In this document: positions 36,614-45,294 of the stretch, piece by piece
Position numbering within the stretch: the stretch's first letter is position 1
Layout of the letters: every line of letters starts with the position of its first letter
Origin: Rossellomorea aquimaris TF-12
Lineage (GTDB): Bacteria; Bacillota; Bacilli; Bacillales; Bacillaceae_B
Assembly: GCF_001648555.1 (NCBI RefSeq)
Contig: NZ_LQXM01000029.1
Coordinates: forward strand, 62,001 to 126,000
DNA: 64,000 nt
Direction of reading: 5' to 3'
Made by a program: the position numbers and the translations under genes
Notes under the pieces: model-generated
The model's database searches: none
What the model was told of the DNA's origin: nothing
The model's input: the letters and a program-made list of their open reading frames with translations, nothing else

Positions 36614-36883
36614 TTGGATTCATCTTTGAAGAATAAACTGAAAAGGATAATCGAACTGTATGATGATATGATTCGACTTCCTCACAAAACGGAGATTGCA
36701 AGAGAACTTAGAGATGAAGATGATTTATTTTTACTACTGTTATACTCTGAAATGATTGGATTACCAAACCCTGTTTTCTATTATACTTTAGAGCTTTATC
36801 CTTATATGATTGAAAAATTCCATGAATGGCATCTAAGGATGGGTATGGAACATTCTCCTTTGGATGGAATGAGATGCTGTTAA
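36614..36883 (+). CDS. Small protein ending in Cys-Cys (cory-CC-star type)
   Basis: An 89-residue, helix-rich protein whose last residues are DGMRCC followed by the stop. This matches what I remember of the 'cory-CC-star' family, small proteins named for a terminal Cys-Cys and often found near ArsA-type ATPases. The central LFLLLLYSEMIGLPNPVFYYTLELYP is hydrophobic enough to bind a protein groove or membrane. The TTG start (36614) has GGAGGAG seven bases upstream and begins two bases after the previous stop, so translation is coupled. A vicinal dithiol at a free C-terminus suggests metal(loid) binding, redox relay or recognition by the ATPase; this is inference. Confidence 0.75.
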   Translation: MDSSLKNKLKRIIELYDDMIRLPHKTEIARELRDEDDLFLLLLYSEMIGLPNPVFYYTLELYPYMIEKFHEWHLRMGMEHSPLDGMRCC

Positions 36884-36910
36884 TGAAGAATCGAAAAAGG
36901 CGGTTTTAAA

Positions 36911-37858
36911 ATGCTTGAACTAGAACACTCCATTATTTTTGTAGGTGGGAAGGGGGGAGTGGGTAAATCCACAACTGCTTCTGCACTTGCATTAATGTAT
37001 GCAAAAATGGGAAAGAAAACTCTTATCATTTCAACCGATCCAGCTCACAACCTAGGAGATATATTTCATCAAGAATTAAATGGGAAGAAAACATTATTAC
37101 TTGAAAACTTATGGGGGATTGAAATTAACCCTGAATCAGAAACAAAACAATATATTAAAGAAGTAAAGAGTAATTTAAAGGGGATGATAAAATCCAAAAT
37201 GGTTGATGAAGTTCATCGCCAAATAGACATGGCTTCTTCAGCACCAGGGGCCGAGGAAGCTGCATTATTTGATCGAATGGTTTCAATCATATTAGAAGAA
37301 AATCTGCATTTTGATAAAATGATCTTTGATACAGCACCAACCGGCCACACTATTCGACTCTTGACCTTACCAGAGTTAATGGGAGTATGGATGGATGGGA
37401 TGCTTGAAAGAAGAAAGAAAACCAACCATAACTATACACAACTATTAAATGATGGTGAACCTGTTGAAGACCCAATCTATGAAGTTCTTCAAAAAAGGAG
37501 AGAGAGATTTGCAAAGGTGCGCAGTATTCTCTTAAATAAAAAAGAGACGAGGTTTCTGTTCGTATTAATTCCTGAGCGACTCCCTATCCTGGAAACGGAA
37601 AAAGCAGTAGAGTTAATGTCCAAACATGGATTAGATATCCAAAGTCTAATAGTAAATAAAGTCCTTCCCGATGAAGCGGATGGTTTATTCCTCAAAAAAA
37701 GAAAAGAGCAAGAAAAGGATTACATACAGTTAATGGAAAAGAAATTCAAGAAGCAAGAATTGTATAAGGTACCTTTATTAGAGGAAGATATATGTTCAAT
37801 GAAGCATTTAGAATCCATTGTTCACTATTTGAAAAAGGAAGTGCTAGGAGGGGTATAA
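36911..37858 (+). CDS. ArsA/Get3-family ATPase
   Basis: A 315-residue cytoplasmic ATPase with the deviant Walker A GGKGGVGKST at residues 12-21, the switch I segment STDPAHNLGD, the A-loop motif ASSAPGAEEAALFD and switch II FDTAPTGHTIRLL. It is a single-domain ArsA, half the size of E. coli ArsA. Only one Cys is present (in EDICSM), so neither the ArsA metalloid-site cysteines nor the Get3 CxxC zinc clasp is there. It may therefore hand over a client protein or use cysteines or Sec supplied by its operon partners. It starts 27 bases after the CC-tail gene. Confidence 0.88.
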   Translation: MLELEHSIIFVGGKGGVGKSTTASALALMYAKMGKKTLIISTDPAHNLGDIFHQELNGKKTLLLENLWGIEINPESETKQYIKEVKSNLKGMIKSKMVDEVHRQIDMASSAPGAEEAALFDRMVSIILEENLHFDKMIFDTAPTGHTIRLLTLPELMGVWMDGMLERRKKTNHNYTQLLNDGEPVEDPIYEVLQKRRERFAKVRSILLNKKETRFLFVLIPERLPILETEKAVELMSKHGLDIQSLIVNKVLPDEADGLFLKKRKEQEKDYIQLMEKKFKKQELYKVPLLEEDICSMKHLESIVHYLKKEVLGGV

Positions 37859-39115
37859 GTGAGAGGAAATATTAATAGTGTGGATTTACCTTCCATTTTA
37901 CCTTTGAAAAAGAGGGAAGAAACTCAAAATCGTTGGTTATTTCATCGTCTAAATACTTTATTACCCCAATTAATGAAGAAGAATAATCTTCATATGTGGA
38001 TTGTAGTGGGAAGAGAATATAACGAAGACCCTGTATTAAAAACTCTGTATCCTTCATCCATCGATGGTTCAAGAAGACTAACCATTCTTGTATTTTATTT
38101 AAATGAAGATGATCACTTGAAACGATGCGTTATCCATCCTAATCCAAGTTTCGAACCTTTTTATGAGCGCATATGGGAACAAGAATACGACCAATGGGAG
38201 TCATTAAGAAGAGTAGTCGAAAAGGTGAACCCTAATTCAATTGGGTTAAATTACTCACACTCTCTTGCAGCTTGTGATGGATTAAGTCATTCCCACTTTG
38301 AACATTTGAGTATGGTGTTAGATGAGTTTACTGACAAATTTGTTAGTGCCCAAAATGTAATAATCGATTGGCTTTCGATTAGAAGTAGAAAAGAAATGAT
38401 TGCTTATCCAATGATTGCAGAATTAGCAAGGGGGCTAGCTGAAGAAGCTTTATCAAATGCAGTTATACATCCAGGTATATCAACAACTGAAGATGTTGTA
38501 GATTGGATTCGTCAGAGAGTGCTCGATTTAGGAATTGAAACCTCCTTTTTCCCAACCGTTGATATTCAAAGAAGGGGTTCTGATAGGGACAGATTAGAAG
38601 GGGAAATCATTAGACAAGGTGATATCATTCATCTCGATTTTGGGATCCAGTATTTAGGACTCTCCACAGATACACAACAGTTGGCCTATGTTTTAGAGAC
38701 TGGTGAAAAGGAACCCCCAGCAGGAATTCAAGATGCATTTAAAACGGCATTACGATTCGAAGATCTTCTATCAAATGAGATGAAAGCCGGTAGAACAGGA
38801 AACGAAGTATTTAAAAGAGCAAAGGCGAAAGCAAGAGAAGAAGAGATAGAGGCTATGATTTATTCTCATCCTCTAGGAGTTCATTGTCACGAAACTGGAG
38901 CAGTAATCGGTTTATATGATCATCAAGATGAAGTTCCCATTCGAGGAGATCTACCTTTAACATCGAATACTATTTATGCCATGGAATTTAATATTAAGCA
39001 ATTTATTCCAGAATGGAACCAATTTGTCCCCATATATTTAGAAGAACCTGTGGCATTAATAAATGACAAAGTAGAATTTATGGCAAAAAGACAAACCACA
39101 TTTTATCTTATTTAG
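37859..39115 (+). CDS. M24-family metallopeptidase (Xaa-Pro/creatinase type)
   Basis: A 418-residue protein with an N-terminal creatinase-like domain (about 1-165) and a C-terminal pita-bread domain. Metal-ligand candidates are Asp in HLDFG, Asp in LSTDTQ, His in SHPLGVHCHETG, Glu in MEFN and a late Glu. Xaa-Pro peptidases act on peptides with proline at position 2; this member may be a peptidase or a binding protein. The GTG start follows the ArsA stop directly, with AGGAGGGG overlapping the ArsA end, so it belongs to the same operon. Its link to the ATPase and CC-tail protein is unexplained. Confidence 0.82.
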   Translation: MRGNINSVDLPSILPLKKREETQNRWLFHRLNTLLPQLMKKNNLHMWIVVGREYNEDPVLKTLYPSSIDGSRRLTILVFYLNEDDHLKRCVIHPNPSFEPFYERIWEQEYDQWESLRRVVEKVNPNSIGLNYSHSLAACDGLSHSHFEHLSMVLDEFTDKFVSAQNVIIDWLSIRSRKEMIAYPMIAELARGLAEEALSNAVIHPGISTTEDVVDWIRQRVLDLGIETSFFPTVDIQRRGSDRDRLEGEIIRQGDIIHLDFGIQYLGLSTDTQQLAYVLETGEKEPPAGIQDAFKTALRFEDLLSNEMKAGRTGNEVFKRAKAKAREEEIEAMIYSHPLGVHCHETGAVIGLYDHQDEVPIRGDLPLTSNTIYAMEFNIKQFIPEWNQFVPIYLEEPVALINDKVEFMAKRQTTFYLI

Positions 39116-39138
39116 TGATTATGTTTACAGTGGGGTAT

Positions 39139-39182
39139 AAAAGAGTACAGTAGATGTCTTGATTCTCACTTACTCTTTTATA
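39139..39182 (+). terminator. Terminator of the ArsA-CC-tail operon
   Basis: AAAAGAGTA / TACTCTTTT with a 23-base loop. Confidence 0.65.
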
Positions 39183-39477
39183 TTGGCTTTCGGAAATTTT
39201 GTTGCTTTTGATATAGCGAATAGTGGCTGATTGTTATTGCATCGTGGCGTGAATTGGTCCTCCTTTGTCCTGCGGGGTCTCACTATCTAGCACCGGGCCT
39301 TAAGGCTCGTAGTCATAAGTCAATTCTGCCAAATAGGGAAAGCGCCTTTCCGACAGAATCGGCGTATGCTTGTCGACCCTGGTCAAAGCCCTCGTGCCGA
39401 AGCGAAGTATTCACCCTCACCATCTAGGACATATTTGTTGAACCATTAATAGACAACATGCTTTGCTAAAAGAGTCT
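39183..39477. repeat. MITE-like element, copy D (full length, GC-rich core)
   Basis: Left end GGCTTTCGGAAATTTTGTTG and right end CAACATGCTTTGCTAAAAGA GTC are imperfect inverted copies of the shared end. The core is much richer in GC than its surroundings and has internal hairpins, for example ATTCTG..GGAAAGCGCCTTTCC..CAGAAT around 39323-39360. No ORF. It fills most of the gap between the M24 gene and cstR. Confidence 0.6.
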
Positions 39478-39527
39478 TCATATTAGACTAAGGGAAATAT
39501 ATACGAAAAGAAATTTTAAAATACCCC

Positions 39528-39556
39528 TTGACTTAATACCTAGTAGGGTATATTAT
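39528..39556 (+). promoter_or_regulatory. cstR promoter with CstR-type operator
   Basis: TTGACT (39528-39533), 17 bases, TATTAT (39551-39556). The inverted repeat ATACC-N6-GGTAT at 39536-39551 fills the spacer, so a bound repressor would block RNA polymerase. Confidence 0.75.
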
Positions 39557-39599
39557 TGTGAATGTAGCAAGAAAACAACAGCCAATTGGAGGTGTCTTT

Positions 39600-39860
39600 A
39601 TGGAATACAATACTCAAGTTAAGAATCGAATAAAACGTGTTGAAGGGCAGCTCCGAGGAATATTAAGAATGATGGAGCAAGGAGAAGATTGTAAAGATGT
39701 GATCTCCCAGCTATCAGCTGCAAAAACCGCTCTTGACCGTTCCGTAGGCTTAATTGTTAGTTTAAATCTTGTTGAATGCGTAAAAGATTCAAGAGAATCG
39801 GGAGAAAATACCGAGGAATTAGTAAAGGAAGCGGTAAATTTATTAGTGAAAAGTAGATAA
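39600..39860 (+). CDS. cstR: Persulfide-sensing repressor CstR
   Basis: An 86-residue CsoR-family helical repressor. Cys31 (GEDCKDV) and Cys60 (LVECVKD) sit exactly where the two reactive cysteines of staphylococcal CstR are, and the His of copper-sensing CsoR is absent. Per- or polysulfides link the cysteines and release DNA. KNRIKRVEGQLRGILRMMEQG is the family start, and the C-terminus EAVNLLVKSR is nearly that of CstR. The start 39600 has GGAGGTG upstream; the frame is open from 39558. It lies at the head of the sulfur genes and is autoregulated by the operator above. Confidence 0.92.
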   Translation: MEYNTQVKNRIKRVEGQLRGILRMMEQGEDCKDVISQLSAAKTALDRSVGLIVSLNLVECVKDSRESGENTEELVKEAVNLLVKSR

Positions 39861-39869
39861 CTAAAAGTA

Positions 39870-39912
39870 TTGACAACTTTTTTTATATCCTTTAGTATAC
39901 CCTTATAGGTAT
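39870..39912 (+). promoter_or_regulatory. Promoter and operator before tusA
   Basis: TTGACA (39870-39875), 17 bases, TAGTAT (39893-39898). The operator ATACC-CTTATA-GGTAT at 39897-39912 overlaps the -10 and the start point. Confidence 0.8.
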
Positions 39913-39946
39913 TTTATTGATACTAACTATTTAGGAGGAATTATAA

Positions 39947-40174
39947 ATGAACGCAGATAAAATTTTAGACGCAAAAGGGCTAGCTTGTCCGATGCCAATC
40001 GTTAAAACACGAAAAGCAATTAAGGAAATTGAAGCAGGACAAATTCTTGAAGTACAAACAACTGATAAAGGTGCCAAAAGTGATTTAACAGCATGGGCAA
40101 AATCAACAGGACATGAATTGATTGACTCAACAGAAGAAAATAACGTATTTACATTCTGGATTAAAAAAGGCTAA
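39947..40174 (+). CDS. tusA: TusA-family sulfur carrier protein
   Basis: A 75-residue TusA-like protein with the CPxP motif DAKGLACPMPIVKTRKAI; Cys14 would carry sulfur as persulfide. It passes sulfane sulfur between rhodanese, DsrE and acceptor enzymes. AGGAGG precedes the ATG. It is the first gene of a block tusA - dsrE - tusA/rhodanese - rhodanese/persulfide dioxygenase - tauE, with further operator-like sites in the gaps. Confidence 0.9.
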   Translation: MNADKILDAKGLACPMPIVKTRKAIKEIEAGQILEVQTTDKGAKSDLTAWAKSTGHELIDSTEENNVFTFWIKKG

Positions 40175-40192
40175 ATTTTTTTGAGGGGAAAC

Positions 40193-40208
40193 ATACCCCT
40201 TATAGTAT
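40193..40208 (+). promoter_or_regulatory. CstR-type operator before dsrE
   Basis: ATACC-CCTTAT-AGTAT, one mismatch to the consensus and the same spacing. Confidence 0.55.
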
Positions 40209-40226
40209 ATAGGAGGAGAAAAACTA

Positions 40227-40706
40227 ATGTCAGAAACAAAATCAACTAATATTATTCTTTTTAGCGGAGATTACGATAAAGCCATGGCAGCTTATATTAT
40301 TGCAAATGGTGCTGCGGCATATGATCATGAAGTAACCATTTTTCACACTTTCTGGGGACTAAATGCTTTAAGAAAAGAAGAAATGGTCCCAGTGAAAAAA
40401 GGATTTATGGAAAAAATGTTCGGGAAAATGATGCCACGTGGCGCAGATAAACTAGGTCTATCAAACATGAACTTCATGGGAATGGGTCCTAAAATGATTA
40501 AAGGTGTAATGAAAAAACACAATGCAATGCCTTTGCCAGATTTGATTGAAATGGCTAAAGAACAAGATGTGAAGTTAGTAGCATGTACAATGACGATGGA
40601 TTTACTAGGACTTGATAAAGATGAATTGCATGATGAAATAGAATATGCAGGAGTAGCTGCATATTTAGCAGATGCTGAAAATGGAAATGTAAACTTATTC
40701 ATCTAA
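40227..40706 (+). CDS. DsrE/DsrF-like sulfurtransferase family protein
   Basis: A 159-residue DsrE2-type protein: strand IILFSGDYDKAMAAYIIANGAAA, then HEVTIFHTFWGLNALRK, and the conserved cysteine in LVACTMTMDLLGLDKDEL (about residue 115). Proteins of this kind accept or donate persulfide sulfur with TusA and rhodanese partners. A Met/Lys-rich middle (EKMFGKMMPRGADKLGLSNM) is typical of DsrE2 of Firmicutes. AGGAGGAG precedes the ATG. Confidence 0.88.
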   Translation: MSETKSTNIILFSGDYDKAMAAYIIANGAAAYDHEVTIFHTFWGLNALRKEEMVPVKKGFMEKMFGKMMPRGADKLGLSNMNFMGMGPKMIKGVMKKHNAMPLPDLIEMAKEQDVKLVACTMTMDLLGLDKDELHDEIEYAGVAAYLADAENGNVNLFI

Positions 40707-40724
40707 ATTTTTTTAAATGAAAAT

Positions 40725-40740
40725 ATACCCTATGTGGTAA
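40725..40740 (+). promoter_or_regulatory. CstR-type operator before the TusA-rhodanese gene
   Basis: ATACC-CTATGT-GGTAA, one mismatch to the consensus and the same spacing. Confidence 0.5.
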
Positions 40741-40754
40741 TCGGAGGTATTTGA

Positions 40755-41327
40755 ATGAATACTATTGAATCAAATTTCTTATTAGATGCAAAAGGATTAG
40801 CATGTCCAATGCCAATCGTAAAAACAAAAAAAGCAATCAATAACTTAGAAGCAGGTCAAGTGATCGAAATTCAGGCAACGGATAAAGGTTCTAAAGCTGA
40901 CCTTGAAGCTTGGGCAAGAAGTGCAGGGCATGATTATCTAGGAACAGTTGAAGAAGGCGATGTGTTAAAGCATTTTATTCGCAAATCAAGTGGCGAAGAT
41001 ACAGCAGAAAGAAAACATGAAGCAGTAATAGATAATGATGAACTAGCCAGCAAACTTAATGATGATCAAGTAATTGTTTTAGATGTAAGGGAAAAAGCAG
41101 AATATGCCTTTAAACATATTCCAGGTGCTGTTTCTATTCCATTAGGAGAGCTTGAAAGTCGTTCAAATGAACTTGATAAAGATAAGAACATTTATGTAGT
41201 CTGTCGTACAGGTAATCGCAGTGATATGGCAGCTCAGCAATTAGCTGAAAAAGGATTTTCCAACGTCATCAATGTCGTTCCAGGCATGAGTGAATGGTCT
41301 TTTGATGTTGAATCGGATGTTAAGTAA
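40755..41327 (+). CDS. TusA-rhodanese fusion sulfurtransferase
   Basis: A 190-residue fusion. Residues 1-78 are a TusA domain with Cys17 in GLACPMPIVKTKKAI; residues about 92-188 are a rhodanese domain with active-site Cys150 in YVVCRTGNRSD. Sulfur could move within one chain from the rhodanese loop to the carrier cysteine. It resembles part of staphylococcal CstA, which combines rhodanese and TusA domains. CGGAGGT is upstream of the ATG. Confidence 0.9.
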   Translation: MNTIESNFLLDAKGLACPMPIVKTKKAINNLEAGQVIEIQATDKGSKADLEAWARSAGHDYLGTVEEGDVLKHFIRKSSGEDTAERKHEAVIDNDELASKLNDDQVIVLDVREKAEYAFKHIPGAVSIPLGELESRSNELDKDKNIYVVCRTGNRSDMAAQQLAEKGFSNVINVVPGMSEWSFDVESDVK

Positions 41328-41365
41328 TTTAGTGAAAAAATGATTACAAATCGGAGGTTAGAGTT

Positions 41366-42493
41366 ATGGCAGTTAGACCAATGAAGTCAAAAGAAGTAGC
41401 ACAAAAAGTAACGAAAAAAGAAAGTCTATTTATTTTAGATGTTCGAAATGAAGATGCATTTCAGGATTGGAAAATTGAAGGAGAAAACTTCAACTATTTA
41501 AACATTCCGTACTTTGATCTTTTGGATGGAGTAGAAGAAATTTTAGATCAGCTACCAAACGATAAAGAGATTCTTGTTGTTTGTGCTAAGGAAGGATCAT
41601 CTATCATGGTAGCAGAGATGCTTTCTGATGAAGGAAAAGATGTATCCTATCTTGAAGGCGGAATGAAATCTTGGAGCGAACACTTAGAGCCTGTTAAGGT
41701 TGGGGATTTGACCAATGGTGGAGAACTGTATCAGTTTGTAAGATTAGGAAAAGGATGCCTATCTTACATGGTTGTATCTGAAGGAGAAGCGGCTATTGTA
41801 GATGCGACTCGTATGACAGATGTATTTGTTAATTTTGCAAAAGAAAAAGATGTAAAAATTACACATGTATTCGATACTCACTTGCATGCTGATCACATTT
41901 CTGGAGGAAGAAAAATCTCAGAAGTGACAAATGCAACCTATTGGCTACCACCAAAAGATGCTGAGGAAGTTACGTTTAAATATTCAGCTTTAGAGGATGG
42001 AAATAATGTGAAGGTAGGGAACACAACAATCGATATTAATGCCTTATATTCACCTGGACATACGATTGGTTCTACATCCTTTGTTGTTGATGAAAAATAT
42101 TTATTATCAGGTGATATATTATTTATCGATAGTATTGGCCGCCCGGATTTAGCTGGAAAAGCTGAAGACTGGGTAGCAGATTTAAGAGAAAGTTTATATT
42201 CACGCTACAAAAAGCTGTCAATGGAACTAGTTGTCCTTCCGGCTCACTTTATGATAATGGATGAGCTAAATGATGATGGTTCTGTTGGTGAAAAACTAGG
42301 AAAACTATTTGATAAAAATCACGGTTTAAATATTGATAACGAAGAAGAGTTTAGAAAGCTTGTTTCTGAAAACTTACCTCCACAACCGAATGCATATCAA
42401 GAAATCCGTGAAACAAACATGGGTAAAATCACTCCTGATGAAGAGAAACAACGTGAAATGGAAATTGGACCTAATCGTTGTGCCGTGCGTTAA
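41366..42493 (+). CDS. Rhodanese-persulfide dioxygenase fusion (CstB-like)
   Basis: A 375-residue fusion: N-terminal rhodanese (1-110, Cys73 in VVCAKEGSS) and a metallo-beta-lactamase persulfide dioxygenase (about 120-330) with the iron-binding [11 protein letters not shown] at 171-181, SPGHTIGS and [18 protein letters not shown]. CstB oxidises persulfide to sulfite or thiosulfate. The staphylococcal enzyme has the dioxygenase first, so here the order is reversed. The C-terminus ends [10 protein letters not shown] with a conserved Cys. A paralogue of equal length lies at 49384-50511. Confidence 0.88.
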   Translation: MAVRPMKSKEVAQKVTKKESLFILDVRNEDAFQDWKIEGENFNYLNIPYFDLLDGVEEILDQLPNDKEILVVCAKEGSSIMVAEMLSDEGKDVSYLEGGMKSWSEHLEPVKVGDLTNGGELYQFVRLGKGCLSYMVVSEGEAAIVDATRMTDVFVNFAKEKDVKITHVFDTHLHADHISGGRKISEVTNATYWLPPKDAEEVTFKYSALEDGNNVKVGNTTIDINALYSPGHTIGSTSFVVDEKYLLSGDILFIDSIGRPDLAGKAEDWVADLRESLYSRYKKLSMELVVLPAHFMIMDELNDDGSVGEKLGKLFDKNHGLNIDNEEEFRKLVSENLPPQPNAYQEIRETNMGKITPDEEKQREMEIGPNRCAVR

Positions 42494-42579
42494 GAGGAGT
42501 TGTAAGAAAAAATAGAGCATTTAACAAAATGGGAACCTATGAAATTGGTTCCCATTTTCATAGAAGGGGGAGTTAACAA

Positions 42580-43356
42580 ATGGATTTGGCTTTTATTATA
42601 ACCATTTTTCTCATCGGATTTATTGGATCTTATATATCAGGAATGGTGGGTATCGGAGGTAGCATCATTAAATATCCAATGTTACTTTATATCCCGCCAT
42701 TGTTAGGAGTAGCCACTTTTTCTGCACATGAAGTATCTGGTATTAGTGCAGTTCAAGTATTCTTTGCTACACTTGGTGGCGTATGGGCATACCGTAAAGG
42801 TGGCTACCTAAATAAGAAACTTATCACTTACATGGGTGTAAGTATTTTAATAGGTAGTTTCGTCGGAGGATATGGATCTAAGTTTATGAGTGAAGCTGGA
42901 ATAAATATTGTTTATGGTATTCTTGCGCTAATTGCAGCAATCATGATGTTTATTCCTAAAAAAGGTATTGACGACATTAAATTAGATGAAGTTTCGTTTA
43001 ATAAATGGTTAGCAGCAGGACTTGCTTTAATTGTTGGTGTAGGTGCTGGTATTGTAGGAGCAGCCGGTGCTTTCCTATTAGTACCGATTATGCTTGTAGT
43101 ACTGAAGATTCCAACACGAATGACAATTGCCTCTTCACTTGCTATCACATTGATATCGTCGATCGGCTCAACTATAGGGAAAATTACAACTGGGCAAGTA
43201 GATTATTTGCCTGCCATGATTATGGTAGTAGCGAGTCTAATTGCTTCGCCACTAGGAGCAATGGCAGGGAAGAAAATGAATACGAAAATATTACAAATGA
43301 TTCTTGCGATTTTAATTTTAGGTACAGCTATAAAGATCTGGATCGACATTTTGTAA
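42580..43356 (+). CDS. TauE/SafE-family sulfite exporter
   Basis: A 258-residue membrane protein with about eight helices in two repeats ([21 protein letters not shown] and the second-half [20 protein letters not shown]). TauE proteins export sulfite or organosulfonates, so this fits removal of sulfite made by the persulfide dioxygenase upstream. GAAGGGGGAG precedes the ATG. It is the last gene of the block and is followed by a branched terminator. Confidence 0.9.
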   Translation: MDLAFIITIFLIGFIGSYISGMVGIGGSIIKYPMLLYIPPLLGVATFSAHEVSGISAVQVFFATLGGVWAYRKGGYLNKKLITYMGVSILIGSFVGGYGSKFMSEAGINIVYGILALIAAIMMFIPKKGIDDIKLDEVSFNKWLAAGLALIVGVGAGIVGAAGAFLLVPIMLVVLKIPTRMTIASSLAITLISSIGSTIGKITTGQVDYLPAMIMVVASLIASPLGAMAGKKMNTKILQMILAILILGTAIKIWIDIL

Positions 43357-43372
43357 AAATCTAAAATGAAGG

Positions 43373-43467
43373 AAAGTGCTTGGCTATCTTTTCCTATCTA
43401 AGACTCTAGTTTTCTTTAATAAGAACAGTAGAGAACCTGGATGGAGGTGGTAGCTAAGCACTTTTTT
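43373..43467 (+). terminator. Branched terminator after tauE
   Basis: Outer arms AAAGTGCTTGGCTA / TAGCTAAGCACTTT then a T run; the loop holds a second hairpin CTCTA..TTCTT / AAGAA..TAGAG. Confidence 0.7.
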
Positions 43468-43615
43468 GATTAGACTTTTATAAAAATTTTTGAATTATAG
43501 CCGATAAAATAAAGAAATTTCTGATTTTTTAAAAAGTCTTATGCAAAATAGTGAATTTTATGTAGAATAGTATATAAAGGTAATTTTAGTACTTTGGTAG
43601 GGAGGAGAGAAAACA

Positions 43616-45073
43616 TTGTCTGATGAAGCTCAACGGAAGAAATGTCAATTATATGAATATATAAACCAAAAGCTTCAATCTAATCAAATCTCATTTACAA
43701 GTAATGCTGATGGTTTATTTGTTTTTGATCTAGATGGAACAATTATTTATACAAATGAATCGTGTCAACAGATCTCAGGACTTACTCCAAGCCAATTACA
43801 ACACAAAAACTTCAAAGAGTTCTTACCCCAAAGGTTTTTACCCTCCACCATCAATCATTTTTCACAAGTTACAGAAGGAAGTATTCAAAATTTTGACTTG
43901 AAAATATATCATAAAGCAGGATATCCAGTTGAATTAAATATGACGCTATTCCCTGTTGAAGCTTGCAATGAAATTATTGGAGTTTATGGAATTGCTAAAA
44001 ATATTTCTTCCATTAAATCAAACGAAGAACAACTAAAAAATAAAGAAGAGCTATATAGAAGAATGGTTGAACTATCTCCCGATACAGTAATGATTAATCG
44101 TAATGGAGTTTGCCTATACATTAATGACACAGGAGTAAAACTATTAAAGGCGAAGGATAAAAACGAGGTTATCAATAGAAATCTCTTGGATTTTATTCAT
44201 CCTGATTTTAAAGATCAAGTATTGAAAAGGATAAACGTTTTAAATAAGGGGGAGTCTGTTTTACCACAAGCAGAAAAGCTAATTTGTTTGGATGGTACCG
44301 AAGTGGATGTAGAAGTAAAGGCCATTCCTACATATTTTGAAAATAAGCTGGCTTCCCATGTGATCATTCGTGATTTATCCGAAAGAAAAATAACAGAGGA
44401 ACTGATGATTAGATCAGAGAAATTGTCTGTGGCTGGTCAACTAGCAGCAGGAATTGCCCATGAAATTAGAAATCCTATCACATCTATAAAAGGATTTATT
44501 CAATTAATGAAGCATGAGAGTTCCCCTAAGGAGTATTACTTTGATGTCATCACTTCTGAAATGAGCAGAATTGAACTGATCTTAAATGAATTACTTGCTT
44601 TGGCAAAACCTAAAGTGTCAGACATGAAGGAAATTGATTTATTAGTATTGATTCAACATGTTGTCACTTTGATTAATACAGATGCCATAATGAAGAACAT
44701 TGAGATTATTTATAAATATGAAAAGCATACCTGTATCATCATTTGTGACGAAAACCAAATGAAGCAAGTATTTATTAACTTTATTAAAAATGCACTTGAA
44801 GCGATGGACGTCGGTGGAAAAGTAATGATTGAACTAGAAGAGGTTAACAATGAAATCTTCATCCGTTTCATTGATGAAGGTAGTGGAATTCCAAAAGAGG
44901 TATTAAGTCGGATTGGAGAACCTTTTTTTACAACCAAATCGAATGGTACAGGATTAGGTATTATGGTTAGTAAGCAAATTGTCGAAAATCATTTTGGGAA
45001 GGTAAATATTTCTAGTAATTCAAATGGTACATGTGTAGAAGTAGTGTTACCTCTTCCAGTATTAAGTCGATAA
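43616..45073 (+). CDS. Two-PAS sensor histidine kinase (sporulation-kinase type)
   Basis: A 485-residue soluble kinase without membrane helices. Two PAS domains (about 22-130 and 140-260), a HisKA domain with AAGIAHEIRNPITSIKGFIQLM (phospho-His near 280), then an ATPase with FIKNALEAM (N box), DEGSGIPKEV (G1), FFTTKSNGTGLGIMVSK (F and G2). The architecture is that of KinA/KinE-type kinases feeding the Spo0 phosphorelay; no response regulator is adjacent on this strand. The TTG start follows GGAGGAGAG. Confidence 0.85.
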   Translation: MSDEAQRKKCQLYEYINQKLQSNQISFTSNADGLFVFDLDGTIIYTNESCQQISGLTPSQLQHKNFKEFLPQRFLPSTINHFSQVTEGSIQNFDLKIYHKAGYPVELNMTLFPVEACNEIIGVYGIAKNISSIKSNEEQLKNKEELYRRMVELSPDTVMINRNGVCLYINDTGVKLLKAKDKNEVINRNLLDFIHPDFKDQVLKRINVLNKGESVLPQAEKLICLDGTEVDVEVKAIPTYFENKLASHVIIRDLSERKITEELMIRSEKLSVAGQLAAGIAHEIRNPITSIKGFIQLMKHESSPKEYYFDVITSEMSRIELILNELLALAKPKVSDMKEIDLLVLIQHVVTLINTDAIMKNIEIIYKYEKHTCIIICDENQMKQVFINFIKNALEAMDVGGKVMIELEEVNNEIFIRFIDEGSGIPKEVLSRIGEPFFTTKSNGTGLGIMVSKQIVENHFGKVNISSNSNGTCVEVVLPLPVLSR

Positions 45074-45075
45074 AG

Positions 45076-45113
45076 CTAAGGTAGGTAATGTACCTTCAGT
45101 TTTATGTTTTTAT
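45076..45113 (+). terminator. Probable terminator of the PAS kinase gene
   Basis: CTAAGGTA / TACCTTCAG with T-rich sequence after it. Confidence 0.55.
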
Positions 45114-45294
45114 TCTGATTAGAATATAGAAACTCATTTTGATATAATAGTGAAAAGGTTAAGGTTATGTGACGCATGCAAATTTTTTTCGTCTAATAGT
45201 ATAATAGAAAAAGTTCATGCATTCTACTATAATGTTTTTTGTGTGGACTTTTTAATGGTTCGTCTTTAATGATAAAACAAAAGGGAGTTCGACT

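Noticed and set aside
36911-37858. Ordinary arsenic-resistance operon
   Set aside because: No arsR, arsB or acr3 and the ATPase lacks the metalloid cysteines.
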